Source: Mytilisepta virgata
Lineage: Eukaryota > Mollusca > Bivalvia > Mytilida > Mytilidae
Assembly: GCA_028015205.1 (NCBI GenBank)
Contig: CM051517.1
Span: 59,085,455-59,149,454 of the forward strand
Length of the DNA stretch: 64,000 bases
Direction: 5' to 3'
This document shows positions 29,801-44,800 of this stretch, piece after piece. The position numbers and the translations under genes were made by a program. How positions within the stretch are numbered: position 1 is the first letter of the stretch; every line of letters begins with the position of its first letter. The notes under the pieces were generated by a model. That model was not told where the DNA came from and ran no database searches. It saw only the letters and a program-made list of their open reading frames with translations.

Positions 29801-32800
29801 TTCACCCTGAAGAAAGTAAACATGTGAAAGCAGAGGCTGTTGATAAGCATCCATTGAGGCATGAACAACGAGTGCAACTAGGACTGGAGTCAGAAAGGGT
29901 ATGTTTTTTGTCAAAAAATTTTATACACATTTATTTTTCTCCAAAGTTTTGAAGATGAATCATCTTATTTATAATAAAAGAAATGCAACTAAGAATTTTT
30001 AAACTTGGCAGCAATGGTCCTTGAAGAATTGTATCCGTTGACCCCGCCTGCCATCAAAGCCGAACATAGTTTAACATATGACCCTGTGGGAAATATACTT
30101 AAAGATCTTCTTGTCTGAAACAGCATGGCCAATTGGGACAAAACTTGGCAGTAATGGTCCTTAGGTGGTCCTCTTTTAGACCTATATCCCATGACCCCGT
30201 CTACCATCCAAGATGGCCACCAGAGCAAAACATAGTTTAACATAGGACTCTTTTGTGTTTACTTGAAGATCTTCTTGACTGAAATCAGTTGGCCAATTGG
30301 AACAACACTTGGCAGAAATGATACTTAAAGAATTGTATCTGATGATCCCGTCCACAATCCAAGATGGTCGCCAAAGCCGAACATAGTTTAACATAATACC
30401 CGATGCGAAATTTACTCAAAGATCTTCTAGTCTGAAACTTTAAAGCCAATCTGAACAAAAGTTGGCAGCAATGGTCCTTAGGTGGTCCTCTATCAGAAAT
30501 ATATCCAATCCAGCATCCAAAATGACTGCCAAGCCGAACATAGTTTAACATAGGACCTTATGGGAAATTTACATAAAGATCTTCTTATTTAAACCTCTTT
30601 GCCAATTTGGAACAAAATTTGGCAGCAATGGTCTTCTTTCAATATTTTATCTGATGAGCCTGCCCACCGTCCAAGATAGTCGATGGAGCCAAACATAGTT
30701 TAACATAGGACACAACTGGAAATTTACTCAAAGATCTTCTTGTCTGAAACTTCAAAGTCAATCGGAACAAAACTTGGCAGTAATGGTCCTTAGTTCGTCC
30801 TCTTTTTGAAGTATAGCCGATGACCCAGAGCCAAACATAGTTTAACATAGGACCTTACGGGAAATTTCACCAAAGAACAATTTGGCAAAACCAGTGAACC
30901 AATTTGAACTTGACAGCAATGTTCCAGACTGCCAGCCAAGATAGATATAGTCGGACAATTTATTTGTAAATGATTTCCAGGTGAGCGATACTGGTTCCTG
31001 GGAGCGTCTAGTTTATCTATTCGGTAAGCCAATCATTTTGTGTGAAGAGATGAATTAATTGCATATGAAGAAAGACAGAGGTAAAAAACCAGTATCAATA
31101 ATTATACAAGACATCTGAAGACTAAAGTAACAAAACATCATAAATAAAATTGAATTTAGAATCATGGTTTTTTTCTAGCCTGGTGAACGTGATACAAGTA
31201 ATAATGGTATTGGCAAGAGGGGCTTTACAACTGGTCGTTTATGGAACAAGGGTATAGTACCATACGAAATTGACCAATCACTTGGTAAGATATTATGCAC
31301 GGATATAACCAATAAACATATCTTTTGTAAAAGGTTTAAAGTGAAAAAGGCAGGATTCACAATTGTTGAAATAAAATGCAGGCTAAAAATATGGTTATTG
31401 CAGGATTTTGTTCAGCCGGAATTAAATGGTAGTATATTTCCGAAATTTTTTTTTGGATACATTTGTAGCAGAAAAAGGAAGGCCAAAATATAGCGTGAAA
31501 AACATTTAAAGGATCATCGAAGATCACGTCATTGTCGTCATAACAGCCAAATGGTTTCACCATTATTATTAAAAAAAATAAACTCATTTATTTGGCTCAA
31601 GGTAATTATTAAATAAAAAAGTAATGATTTTTTTGTATCTTGCACAGATTATCCCGAGGCTAGGGATGTTATACAGAAAGCAATAGATATTTATGACAGT
31701 CTTACTTGTGTTCGTTGGAGACCCCATACGGAAATCTTAGAGACAGAGGTTGGGCATGCGTCTTATGTTAATTTCTTTAGCGGCAGGTAAATACTTTAAA
31801 AATTAGAATCGACAGTATTTCAGCCCCACCCCCCTATAATAAGTTTGGAAAATTACCCAAATTAAGAAATCTAAAATCTTATTGCCGATTTAAAGATGTT
31901 ATACAATCATTCTTTAAAGAAATTAAATAACTAAATCCAATGAAAAATGAAAAAAAAAAAAAGATTTTGACACAAGTTTAGAAATTCATCATTGCATTTT
32001 TGAAATTCTTCCAGATGGGCCCCAAATTTTTAAAATCAGAAGTCTAAAACCTTACTGCACAGATGAATATGGTATATAACAATAGTGTAAAAAAAATAAG
32101 ATGCACACATTGAAAAATGAAAGAGGACTTTAGGTCAGAAGCATAAAATCCCACAAGAAATAAAGGCATTAAATGAAACATATAAGAGGAGTGTAGGTCA
32201 AAAGCTTAAATTCGGGTTAAATTCCCAATTTTCGAAATTCCGCCACAGTCTTGAAAATCAAAACTCTAAATCTTATTGCGCATCTACATACAGTTTGTGA
32301 AATAAAATGCATAAAATGAAAAATTGAGGGGAATTTAGGTATAAACTTAAATTTCCAATTTTCGAAATTCTAACCCGTTGGACCACAGGCACTTGTTTCT
32401 ATCAATGGGAAGGTCGACTATCAATGGGAAGATCGACTATCCATGTATAATAGAAACAAGTGCCTGTGCGTTGGACCCCAATTTTAGAAATTATAATTCT
32501 ATAACCTTATTTTGCATCTATATTTGGTGCACGACAAGTAAAATGCATCGTCACGAGATTAAATTTTCAACCATTCCAGATAGAAATTATATTCCTAAAC
32601 CTAAAAGTGAAGAAGGAGTTGATGTCACAATAAAGTGTGTGACGGATGGACGGAGGGACGGAGACAATCGAAATATTACCGAACTTTCTTCATGCAGTAA
32701 TTGGAATTTCAAACTTTTTACAGTTTATTCGATTGCTTCATAGGTATATTTGTCCTTTTTTTCAGTTTATTTGAAAGCATTTGTAGTTATAGTAATTAAA

Positions 32801-35800
32801 TTTTATTAAATTTTTAAATACTTTAGCCAGGGGAATACGTGTCTCTGATAAAAGTTAATTTTCGCAGTAAATCTATTTAATTTTTACAGTGGCTGTTGGT
32901 CTAGTATAGGTCGATCATCAAATGGTAAACAAAGCCTTAGTCTCAAGTCACCTGGATGTGTCGGGGTATGTTACGATTCTAATTCAACATTCTTATCTAT
33001 ATCAATGCCGAACTAATATAAACTGTCTCACACGGTGATGTTTTGATTGATTGCAAGGTTTTTTCAAAATGTTGTCTTACAATTATTAATAGAAAAATTA
33101 TTTTAGAAAAGATACTAACAGCCGAAGTCCAGTATGGCTAGCCAAGGACCAATAACTAAGCCAATATGCGCAATTATACCTTTATTGACTAACCAGTCCA
33201 ATATGTCATATTGACTAGTCCAATACGGCACATTGGACGTGTATGTGTCGTTTTTGCGTACTTCGTCATTTTGTATTGTATTCACAGGTTTTATCATATT
33301 AAGGCTTATATTCTGTTGTTAGTCAATAATTTACTTTATTGTCATTTTTTTCTTGTTTCTACATATTTTATAATAACACACTTCTAGAAGATAACGTCAT
33401 TATTTAATTTTTTTATTAATACGAAGGGACTTAGCAATGGCCAGACCTCCCCTTAATTTGTCCCTTCTTTTTGCAAAAGCAGTTTTGGGAATAAAGTTTC
33501 GTATCAGTAAAATTTACGCGAATCTATGTTCTGCATGAAGTTTCTTTTTATTTCAGGTAGGAATTGCTCTTCACGAGATGCTTCATGCTATGGGGCAATG
33601 GCACGAACAAAGCCGAACTGATAGAGACTTTCATGTATACATCCAGTATGCGTTATTAGGAGTACAGCCGGGGAATGCTAATTACGGAAGATTTGAAAGT
33701 AGAGATCAAAATCCTTATGATTATGAATCCATTGAACACTACTCCTTGTCAGTAAGTATAACCGGTGTCAAATTAAAACTGAAATGATAAACAAGATGCT
33801 CTCAAGAGCGTGAATCGCTCACCTGGCAAACAATGCACTATAAACTAAATTAATATATTAATGTTTGTTGTAAATTAAACTGAGTATTAAAGGTCATGTA
33901 AAATGCTGAAAATACCTTTAAAAGCCTTTCAAGAACCTCTGGAAAGAAATGGGCATGAGATCTCTCTACGCTTGATTAAGATACAGTCATGGTCAATCTG
34001 ATGATTCACAATACAAAATACAAGCTTTAATTCATCTTCAAATACAAGTATAAATCTTTTGGTCTATATGTTGTCTTCGTTTTTAAAATGTTTGAAAGAA
34101 GTTATGTAAAAATTGTGGGTTAAGGCTTTTTATTGTACTTGAAAAGGAAATATTGCAGGAACAATCATGCTAAGTTTCATCCAAATCCCCCTAGTAGTTT
34201 CAGAGGAGAAGATGTTTGAAAATTTGTTAACAACGATGATGACGGACACTAAGTGATGACAATTAAGCGTTCACATATTATGAAGTTTAATCATTGTTAT
34301 ACAAAATTCTCATCATCACTATTCACTAAGGATACAATGTTTACTTTAAAAACCAAATATTGTTGAAATCCGAGCAAGTGTAAAAAAATGGCGGGAAAAT
34401 GGCAGCCATTTTAAAAATGGCCGTCCAAAACAAACTTTCATCATCACCATTCAACTCGGGATACCATGTTTACCTTGAAAGTAGCTTTCATCTTCATTTT
34501 CTTTCTATAATTTAGGAAAAAATAGCAAAAAACAGCATTTTGACCCCTATGTTCTATTTTTAGTAAGGGCGGACCTGTTTTTCGACCAATCAAAAATCCA
34601 AGCATTAACTTTTTGCAGGATACCCTAAGGAACAACATTACCAAGTTTTATTTGATTTTGATTAGTAGTTTCAGAGAAGAAGATTTTTGAAATAATAACA
34701 TAAAAAAAGCCAAAAATGTCAAAAAAGGGCAATAACTCTAACATCAGTTGACAGATTTTCACGAAAATCAGCAAATAGGTAGCTCTCATCATGTTGAACA
34801 CTTTCAACCTGCCAGAATTTGCCGTAATCTAATGATTTTTGAGATATTTGCGAAAAACTGTTGTTTGACCCCTATGTTCTATTTTTAGGCCAGGTGAGCT
34901 AAAAATGGAAAAATTGATTTAGTTTTCACTTTTACTATTCCTAAAACCAATAGCTAAAAGCAAAAAATCTAATCAAATACTTTTGCAGCATAATAATAAA
35001 ACTGATAAAAATTTTGGTAGAAGCACAATCACATATTGAAATATTTTTTGCTGTTGTATGTTTTTCTTCTTGGGTGTATTGACATTCACTTTTTCTTGCT
35101 GAATTGATTTTTGTTTTTTTACAGAAAGGATTTGAAGCACTACAACCAGAACTAGGTTTCCTTACTTCATACGGTTCTGGCTTATCTTTCTATGATATAG
35201 CAGACATAACTGATGCCTACAGGTGCACAGGTATGTATTAACATTTTGTTTGTAATCTAGAAAAGACAAAAATGTTCTTAAATAAATTATTGTATGCATT
35301 GTGTATTAGTGGTTTACTTATAGAAATCGAAATATTGATCTCAGATTCAGTCAATATTTATACTGTTTATAACGTTTGATAACAGGTTATCATGCACTCT
35401 ATGTGAACATTTCAATTAGAAATGGTCCATAGTAGTGCTGCAAGCCGAAAATTAGTAAATGCCAAACAATAATACAGATCGTAGTGGGCTCAAATACCAA
35501 AACCAGGAAGGCTAAAATGCAAATTTGAAGTTTTGTGACATTACCTTACTTTATATATCATCGTGTGGACTATGTTTTGGAAAATCCTTTCCTGGGCTTT
35601 CGTTGTTTTGCCTTTTCCCTGATTTTCAGTGTTTTGGGTTATTAATTTTTCCCTTTTAGTTGATCGTTTCGTCTTTCAACATTTTTGGGCTTCAGCACAA
35701 CTGATGAGTTGTAAAACGATGAAATATATTTTACATGTACATCAGAATTTGGTAAATACTGTACTTTGGAAACTGATTTCTTAATGAAAATATTCGAACT

Positions 35801-38800
35801 TTATTACAGTTCTGTACAATTAAAATAAAGATTAGGTATATCCTAAAAATCAGCATGGATCACATATTTGGAAACACATCCAAATATGTGATTCATATCA
35901 TCACATTTTTGTGGTGATGTCATATTTCATGCACAAATCTATGAATTTGCACACAAAAATGGAAAATTTCTTTTCCTAAAATATTTGACGCATTTCATCT
36001 GTGGAAAAGACAGTAAGAAATTACGACTATAGGAAACAACATTTTTATACTTTCATTTTAAAGGAACATTTGTGATATTGCTGAAAAACGACTTGCAGTG
36101 TTCTATAACACAGCAGTGTTTCGTTAATTTCAGATGGATGTTCAAACCCGTTAGAATGTAAAAATGGTGGATTTCTAAATTTCAAGTGTAAATGTTACTG
36201 TCCTTATGGATTAACAGGAGAAACTTGCGAAACCGTTATTAACAGCGAAGGTGAGTTGTGTTTATATTACTTCTTAAGGGGTTATATTTTATTTCAAACC
36301 CAAACCAACAAGCAAAACTTTGATAAGAGGAGTCTAATGAATTAAACTCGATTCGTTTCATGTCAATCGTCAAATCTGAGGAAGTTTTCGCATGCCAGTC
36401 TTTTATGTCTACTATTTGTTCAAATCGCACATAGGAGATAAGGCTTAACAGATGGTAGTTACAAATAAATGTCGTAGGATAACAGGAAAGGGAAAAATAC
36501 GTAGCAGTCGTGCCCGTTTTGGAAAGGGTAATTGAAACTCGATGGCCGTGACGAAACCGTGGCACTCTTTCTGTTATAAAATTGTAAAATTTGTTAAAAC
36601 TAAGGAGCATGTATCTCGTACATAGCTCTGTCCTTAGATGGTTTTGGCTTTATCCCTTTTGGTCATTTTGGCATTTCTGAACTTGCTCTTCAACATTTTG
36701 GGCCTTGAGCACAACTGACGAGTCGTAAATCGACGAAATGTGCACATCTTGTGCATCAAAATGGTTATCAAAGAATTTTATTTCTACATTGAAATAAACC
36801 CTGTAGTCAGTCCATTGTCATCACCTACTTAAATATAATCTTCAGACAGAAACAAAGCGCAAAATTGCAATATAAAGGAAAGTTAAACTGTAAACAGTTT
36901 GATTGAAAACAACTGTCTCTCGTAAACATCCGAAATGCTTATTGTAGAGTAATTCCACTAGATGCACCAAGAATGCACCGAAGTTAATTCTATAATTGTA
37001 AGCTTTTACTATGAAATGAAAAAAAAATCATATATAATACATCCTCATCAGCTGTGTATTCTATTAATATTTTGTAGAATGCGGTGGCATAATAGAACTA
37101 ATTCCAGGAGAGGAAACTGCCATTACGTCCCCCAATTTTCCTAATAATTATGATGTCAATTCAGAATGTGTGTGGCTTTTGAAGGTAATTACTTAACGGT
37201 TGTGAATATTGCTAATGTTTTTATATTGATTCTACAATGCGACAATGTAAGACTTTTTGAAATTAAAGAATACCTTCCTTACTCACATCTCTGCCTTTAA
37301 ATGATTTTGGCCATATCTTTTCTGTCATTCTGAATGATAGTTTTACCATTGTTTCACTAAATTATATAGGCTCCACCAAATCTCCACGTGCGGGTTGAAG
37401 CAGACGTATTCCATCTGCCATATGACTCGGAAAATAATAGATGTTATCATTGGGTAGAAGTAAAATACAATTTGGTGGGACAGACAGGTATAAGGTAATA
37501 TATATTTTTATCTTTAGACATGACTTTTTCTATTCATATCAAATTTTGAAGATATTTCGAAATTATGTTTTTGTAATCAGTACAAGGACTACAGTAAATT
37601 GAAAAAAAACTTAATGTATTCATCAATGGACACGTTCACTGAAACAAGTACAGTTTAAACATATCTTAAATTTTTAATTTTGAAGAAATCACCATCTTTT
37701 AAAAATTAGGATCATCGTTCTTATTATGTGTAGAAAGTGAATTCGTCGTAGCCATAATAAAGTCATTGATATCAATTGAATCTGACGAAAAAAGAATTTG
37801 TAGATGCAGATTTATGATTTTGGTTTTAACCTTTTTTCTGCAAATAACAAAATGGATAACAGGAAAGAATCAATAATGACATAACAATCAATAACAAACC
37901 ACCCAACAGACAGAACCCTATAAGAAAAATAACATAAAAGAGCACAAAACACAAACATAAACACAACATAGTGTCAAGTTAATCTGAGTTGGCACAGACA
38001 CTGAACAGAGGTGGTGTTAAAGCACACAACTGAATGAAAAGAAAAATAATTCAAAGTGGTACAACGATTCTTTCATTTAAATAACTTATCCATATAGAAA
38101 TATATTGGTTTTCGTCTTTTTGTATGTATACACTATGTGATGAAAATAACTTTAATGGGTATAATTTTCTTGACAGCATAAATATCATTGTAAGGTCGAA
38201 GGCGACAATACAACCCTACGAAACGTTTTCCCTCCTTAAGCTCACGAGAAGCTTTTAATGACACCTGGGTAAAATATTTTAAGAAATATAGTCCATTGTA
38301 AAATTAATACTACAAGATACACAATACAAACAAGAACAGACAGACACCGGCAACTGGCTGTTCTGGACCTTAAAACATATGTGGGACGTCTATCCGAAGT
38401 TGTGTGTAATGTCTATATAACTTAACAGAGAATGTGGAGACTCAAGTGGTGATGTTTGGACAACCTCTCCATGGGGAGAAAAGAACCTTATGTTACTGAT
38501 ATTTGATAGTATTTTTGGAAAACGACATTTCCCTGAAAAAGGATTTTCTCTGAGAGCTTGGACAGTTACAGATGGTAGGTAGAATGGAACAATGAAATAA
38601 AACAGATTTACTAATTTTGATGTTGAAATTCAAATAACTCAATAGAACAAGTCACTGTTTTTTTTACGTTTGTTATCATGATTGAAGAGCTTATTTACTG
38701 TTTCATTAAATAAAAGTGAATTTATTATGTTTTTTTTTGTAAACCTGGGGCTCAATTTAGGAGTTTTCGTCTGAGTAAAAATTATGAAAATATAAGCTAT

Positions 38801-41800
38801 ATGGAAAAATTTGATTTGTTAAATGTTGGAAGAGAATGAATATTTATTCCCTATCTTGTCCATGTTTTTCTCGTCATTTTCCGTTTTAGGCTGTATACCA
38901 GATCCATGTATCTATGGTGTGTGTAAAGACTGTGATGGTCAGGCATATCGATGTGAATGCGATCCTGGATTTGAAGGACATAATTGTGATCAGTTACAAG
39001 GTATATTTTTTAACTTGTGTGTATTTGTGAATAAAATAATGTCCAGTTTTCTTGCTTTCAGTGAATGACCCCTGTTTTTGGAATGGCAAAATAAATGTAA
39101 AATCTTCGATGCTTTTTAAAAAAAGAAACTTAGTAGTCAGTTTCTGTTTGAGTGTCATCACGCAATGGAAGTATACATTTGAGGTAATGTGAAGAAACTT
39201 GCCCTGATTGTTCCCAATAGAGGAATGTATTAAAGACGGAACCAAAAACAAAGAAAAAATTCGCCTTGGCATTTAACAGGATACTGCATGTAAAAAACAA
39301 TACTTGAATCGTTTTGATATTTTGCTCAAATTCAGAAGTTTTCAATTTTGTTCACTTGTTTTATCAAACTGAATGTTTTAGTCTAGGTTAAAATATTTTC
39401 TGATGTAATTTCCAAAAAATATTTAATGAGCTACATGTATATTGCCTCTTTAAGTATCAGTTTTTTCCATCAGAATAACCTTTTTTCCAAACTTGCCTTA
39501 AGTATTTCTCGAGCAGATGAAAAGATATTATATAAGTTACTAATTTCTCTTTACAGCTTCGTCGACTGTAGAGTGTACCTTTGAAAAAGGAAGGGAATGT
39601 TTCTTGACAAATATTAAAACTGATGAATTTGATTGGAAAATGTACTCGGTATGTTTGTATGGGTAGTCAAATGGGCAATAATTACATTGCAGTTTTGGAA
39701 AATATCATGGCTCGACGCAATGAATGGCGAGCAAACGGTGGTCATTCTGATAAAACATACTGATTATCTCATGTCAACTGCAACTGATTTTCTGAAATAT
39801 TATAAAAATTTAGTTTAAAATATCAATAAAACTGTTATTGTATCTTTTGTTTCCTTTAGTCGAAATTAATTAATTTCAATACTGAAATGCATCAACTATT
39901 CTGTTTTTATTGTTATTTGGTATAACTTAATGTCACCACTTACAAATATAATGTCGACCATAAACGGAGGGATATCGAAAGGCGTTTTATTTCAATTTAT
40001 TTCTGCTAAAATGCTATATTCTTTATATAACTATATTGTAAAAAAGAGGCCGACTGTAGTCTTTTATGGAAATTTTGTACTGAAAATAAGCCACTTTAAA
40101 TTGGAAAAAGAGAGTAATGACACCTAGAGGTATAACAACTGAACGTCAGATGTGAAGTTGTTGAAAAACCGACAAATGAAAATAAATTGAAATTACAAAG
40201 CCCTCCATATAGGGTAATTACAAGACAGAATAATGAGAGGAATTACAGAATTGAGTGGAGTAACAAAACCATCTTATTTGGAGTAGGGCACGAAAAATGT
40301 TTTTGTAGAACAATTGCTTTATATTTATAATTAATAAATAAATAAATATTGTAGGGTCCAACGGTATCAGATCTAACTGGACCTGAAGGTGCAATAGAAG
40401 GCGAGAATTACATGTATGCTGAAGCCTCTTCTCCAAGAGTGTCTGGGGACACTGCAGTTTTAGAGTCCGATATAACTTTTCCTGGTAACTGCTTTAACTG
40501 ATGGTTTTGATGAAAGTTTATAAATATTTTATGATACCCCTGTTAATGCAGAATATACACATATTACATCAAATTACTACTTATCAATTGTTGCAAAGTA
40601 TAGTTGCAAATTGAAATATTTTTTCTCACTCTTTTTTCAACTGTATTTGTCTTACAAATATTTAGCTATTTGAATTATAAATGGCAATATTATATTTTTT
40701 TAGTCCTAGTCCATGCAAGCTTAAGCAAGGAAAATTCTCTTTTGCGTTTTCTGTTAAATCTCTTTTGTTGAATTCAGTAGGTTCTTTAAAAAAAAATTGA
40801 TCCTAGGATTTTGTTCACAGCAGTAAATATGCAGTCACATGGGTAATGGGTGGAGGATAACCTTTCTTTTTTCTGCAGCTCAGGACCGATGTCTGACATT
40901 CTACTACAGTATGTTCGGTTTAGGTATTGGAACATTCCGTGTTAAATCAGGATCAAATGAATTATGGTCAAAATCTGGAGGTCAGGGATATGGGTGGCGT
41001 TATGCTAGCGTAGATGTTCTGGCGACATCCAATTTAAAGGTACGTCGTATATCCTCTGATGCTACAAACCAACTTAGACAAAATTGTTATAGCGCTCGTG
41101 TTGTTTTCAACAGCAGACAATCTGCTTGAAAATGATAAACTACTGTGACATTAACATTTAAAATATTCGAGGTTCACTTTTAAAGGTTTGATCTGGCTAG
41201 TCCTGTCTTATGACAACTCAAAATTAAAAAAAGATGTCAGCTATTGGAAAAAATACATACAAAGTGAGTTAATATTACCACCAAAATCCATACAATTAGT
41301 AAAGTATGTGTAAATATATCAAAACCTAATCTACTGATCTATGCCATATCGGAATAAAAACTAACTGAAAAATACATATGTAAATGTCAGGATAGTAATT
41401 TAGCTAAATCTAGCTGAAAAACTGGGGCATTATGAGATTTTTTTTTATCTTGTTATTAGATTACCATTGAAGCTGTCCGTGGAAGTGATTGGGAAGGGGA
41501 TATTGCTATTGATGACATAAAACTATCACCAGGACTGTGTAGTAAGTTATTATTGCTGTTAGAATTAAAACCTCTAACTACTGACAATCTAAAGAAACGC
41601 AGAGACCTTAAGATTTATTAATGAAATTTCATGTAATTTTGTAAAAATCTTTCAAGGCTTTTAATGTTTATGATGTTTGATTGTTATAAAATCAGCTGTA
41701 ATTTTGAACGAGTCAAATCACACGGCGGCATCGCTAAAAACAGTCACAAATATAAAATGTCTGATTTCAATTCTTCAAGAATGATGTCATTTTAAATGAA

Positions 41801-44800
41801 TAAACATAGCACTAAAGTGCTGATCTGCAGCGCTGCTGCTAAATTTTTCGCACTAACCTCATTTTCCTATGCCTTATTGTTATTTTGAGTCTTAACATGG
41901 TTTCTTATACTGCAATAACATATAATACATTTACTTCAAATGTACCATTGTGCAATAGAATGATTGATCATTGGACAAATTTGGAGACATTTACACTTTG
42001 TTGAACGGATATATTTAACTAGAAATTTAACTAATGGATAAGCTGAATAGTTGATTAAAAATCAACACAATCCATGAATAACTAGAACTGTGAGTGACCT
42101 CACCGAGTGATACCCCATTTGCAATACTAGGAGTTTACGCTTACAAACTTCAAACCCATAAGTTGGATTATCTCCCCTTGCAAGCATCTTACGATAATTG
42201 TCTTCTATCATATATATCTACATATGTTGCCCAACCTTCATATAACGTTTCATCAAAATTCATTGAAGGTTAAGGAGGAATTACACTGACAAGCTTTAAA
42301 TTTGTAAAACACTTAAGTTTGATTATCTCCCTTTTCAAGCATCCAGTGATAATTATCTTGCTTCATACACATCTACGTATGATGCCCAACTCCATATAAA
42401 GTTTCATCAAAATGAATTGAACAGTTTAGGAGGAGTTGCGCTTACAAGCTTTAAACATGTAAAACACTTAAGGTGAATTATCTCCCTTTGCAAGGATCCG
42501 GTGATAATTATATTGCTTCATGCACATCTACATATGATGCCCAACCTTCACATAAAGTTTCATCAAAATCAATTGAACTGTTTAGGAGGAGTTGCGCTTA
42601 CAATGTATATGGACAAAATACTAGCAACTGAGCTGGACTCCAATAGTAACAAGAGAGCTGTCTGAATGACAGCAAACCGGGTTTTCCTTCTATTTCAATT
42701 TCACTGAGTAACTTTTCTCCAACAAAGAAGTCAAGGGTCAAGGTCAGATGTCAACATCTTTAGTACACGACACATCATCTTGAGGTACACTACCCACACA
42801 TCAAAGATCTTAGATCTAGGTTTTAAGACAAAAAAGTTACAGGCTGGACATGATTAGCAATTAATTGACCTTGAGGTCAAAGTTCAAGGTCAACATCCTT
42901 AATATGCGACACATCATCTTGAGGAAACCTACGTACACAACAAGTATCCAAGGCCTAGGTCTTAAGGCAAAAAAGTTTCAAAAATGACCAATTTATTGAC
43001 CTTGAGGTCAAGGATCAAGGTCAAAATTCTCAGAATGTGAAACATCGTCTCGAGGTAACATACCTACACACCAAAGATCCAAGGCCTAGGTCTTTAGACA
43101 AACAAGTTACAAAAATGACCTATTTATTGACCTTGAGGTCCACGGTCAAGGTCAGTATTCTTGGTACTCGACATATCATCTTGAAATAACCTACCTACAC
43201 ACCAAAAATCCAAAGACTAGGTTTTAAGACAAAAAAGTTACAGGCCGGACACGAAGATGATCTAAAATGACCTATTTATTCACCCTAAGGTCAAGGGTCA
43301 AGGTCATAGGTCAAAATTTTTGAAACATGACACATCTTCTTGTGGTGACATATCCACATACCATAGATCTAAGGTCTAAGTCTAAGACAAGAAAGTTATA
43401 GGCCGGACACGATTGGCAGCCGCCCAAAAATGTCCTATTTATTGACCTTGAGGTCAACAGTCAAGGTCAATATTCTTGGTACGCGACACATTATCTTGAG
43501 ATAACCTACCTACAAACCAAAAATCCAAGGCCTAGGTCTTTAGACAAAACAGTTACAGGCCAGATACGAAGATGATCTAAAATGACCTATTTATTCACCC
43601 TAAGGTCAAGGGTCAAGGTCATAGGTCAACATTTTTTTAAACATGACACACCGTCTTGAGGTGACATATCCAACATACCACAGATCTAAGGTCTAGGTCC
43701 TAAGACAAGAAAGTTATAGGCCGCACACAATTGGCAGCCGCCCGCCCAACTTCACCAATTCAATAACCGGATTTTTCCAGAGGAAAACCCGGTTAAAAAT
43801 ACAATTCTTTGATACACAAGATGAGCACATTTCATCGATTTAAATCACATTAGTTGTATTCAAGGCTTAAAATGTTGAAATCCAATACAATAATCCAAAA
43901 TGTTGAAGAGCAATTCAAAATCACCAAAATGACCAAAAGGGGTTATGCCAAAACCACCAAAGGGCAGATCACTGCACAAGGGAGATACTCTAATGAAAAG
44001 AGTTCATGTAAAACAAAGAATTAACATATTAACACATCATTAAAATGATTAAAAAAAAATTACAGTTGTATATTTGTTCTGTGTTTACAAAGCTAAAGTT
44101 AAAGATAGTACCAGAAAGTGGCATCCAAAACATCGCATGTGCAAGTAAATAAACCAGAGGCTCCAAGGAGCCTGTATCGCTCATCTGATATTTCCATTTG
44201 TTCATCGATAAGGGACCCTGAGATTAACATCCATTCCATGTTTGGTTTCAATCTATTCAGATATTTTCAAGAAGAAGCCGTCTGTATGTACTTTTCATAG
44301 GGTCCTAAGTAAAACTAAGTCTTCCACAGAAGGTCATCACGGATGACAGATCGGCACCAAAGTAACAATACTTGGCCAGAACGTCATAAGGAACATTCAT
44401 ACTATGTTTCGTTTCAATCCATTCAGTGGTTTTCCAGATGAAGATTTTTGTATGAAATTTCCCGTAGGAGCAATCGGAATAGGTATAATGAACCGAGCAA
44501 TGCCCGAGTGTTTTCAGAATTGCCCACAAACTATCCTATCCACGTTGGATGGTTATAGACTTCGTTGAACGTGGGCATTCTTTATCTGGTGAAACTTCGT
44601 TTTGACTGTAGAAAAACACGGTGGATGGTCAGCAGATGGATATAATAAAAGGGTTAAAAATTAACGTTATGGTTTCTTATTGATTTAATTCCAATCCTTT
44701 TCATAATTTTATAATTCTTCCGTTTGATACAAAGGTAACTCTTAGCTGAGTATAGATACCTGTTTGTTTTAATTGTTTTGATTTTATTAATTCATCATAA

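Larger units (their letters stand above)
25700..31220 (+). other. Gene A exons 2-6: prosegment
   Basis: Exons 25700, 27417, 28448, 29791 and the first part of 31179 encode about 135 highly charged residues (for example [19 protein letters not shown]), mostly joined in phase 0. The segment ends NNGIGKR, a dibasic site, after which the astacin domain starts (GFTTGRLW). Cleavage there by a furin- or trypsin-like protease is inferred. I see no FxGD motif, whose Asp blocks the zinc in crayfish proastacin. How latency is kept is therefore unclear. The small exons have little family signal, so a missed or extra exon is possible. Confidence 0.65.
31221..35230 (+). other. Gene A astacin catalytic domain (M12A)
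   Basis: Exons 31179 (end), 31648, 32890, 33557 and 35125 encode it. The start [12 protein letters not shown] matches the astacin N terminus. The zinc site is [12 protein letters not shown] at 33572-33607 (residues 257-268), giving His257, His261 and His267 as ligands and Glu258 as base, followed by SRTDRD. Four cysteines (LTCVRW, GCWS, PGCVG, YRC) fit the two family disulfides. Tyr313 in SIEHY matches the tyrosine that acts with the zinc, but the preceding Met of the usual SxMHY is Glu311. All other catalytic residues are present, so activity is likely but not certain. Confidence 0.92.

Noticed and set aside
29989..31032. Series of minus-strand open frames starting MLNYV
   Set aside because: They arise from the tandem non-coding repeat; each frame breaks at unit borders and none resembles a known family.
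36239..36610. 123-residue minus-strand open frame
   Set aside because: It overlaps the EGF1 exon donor and an intron on the other strand; the composition is not protein-like.
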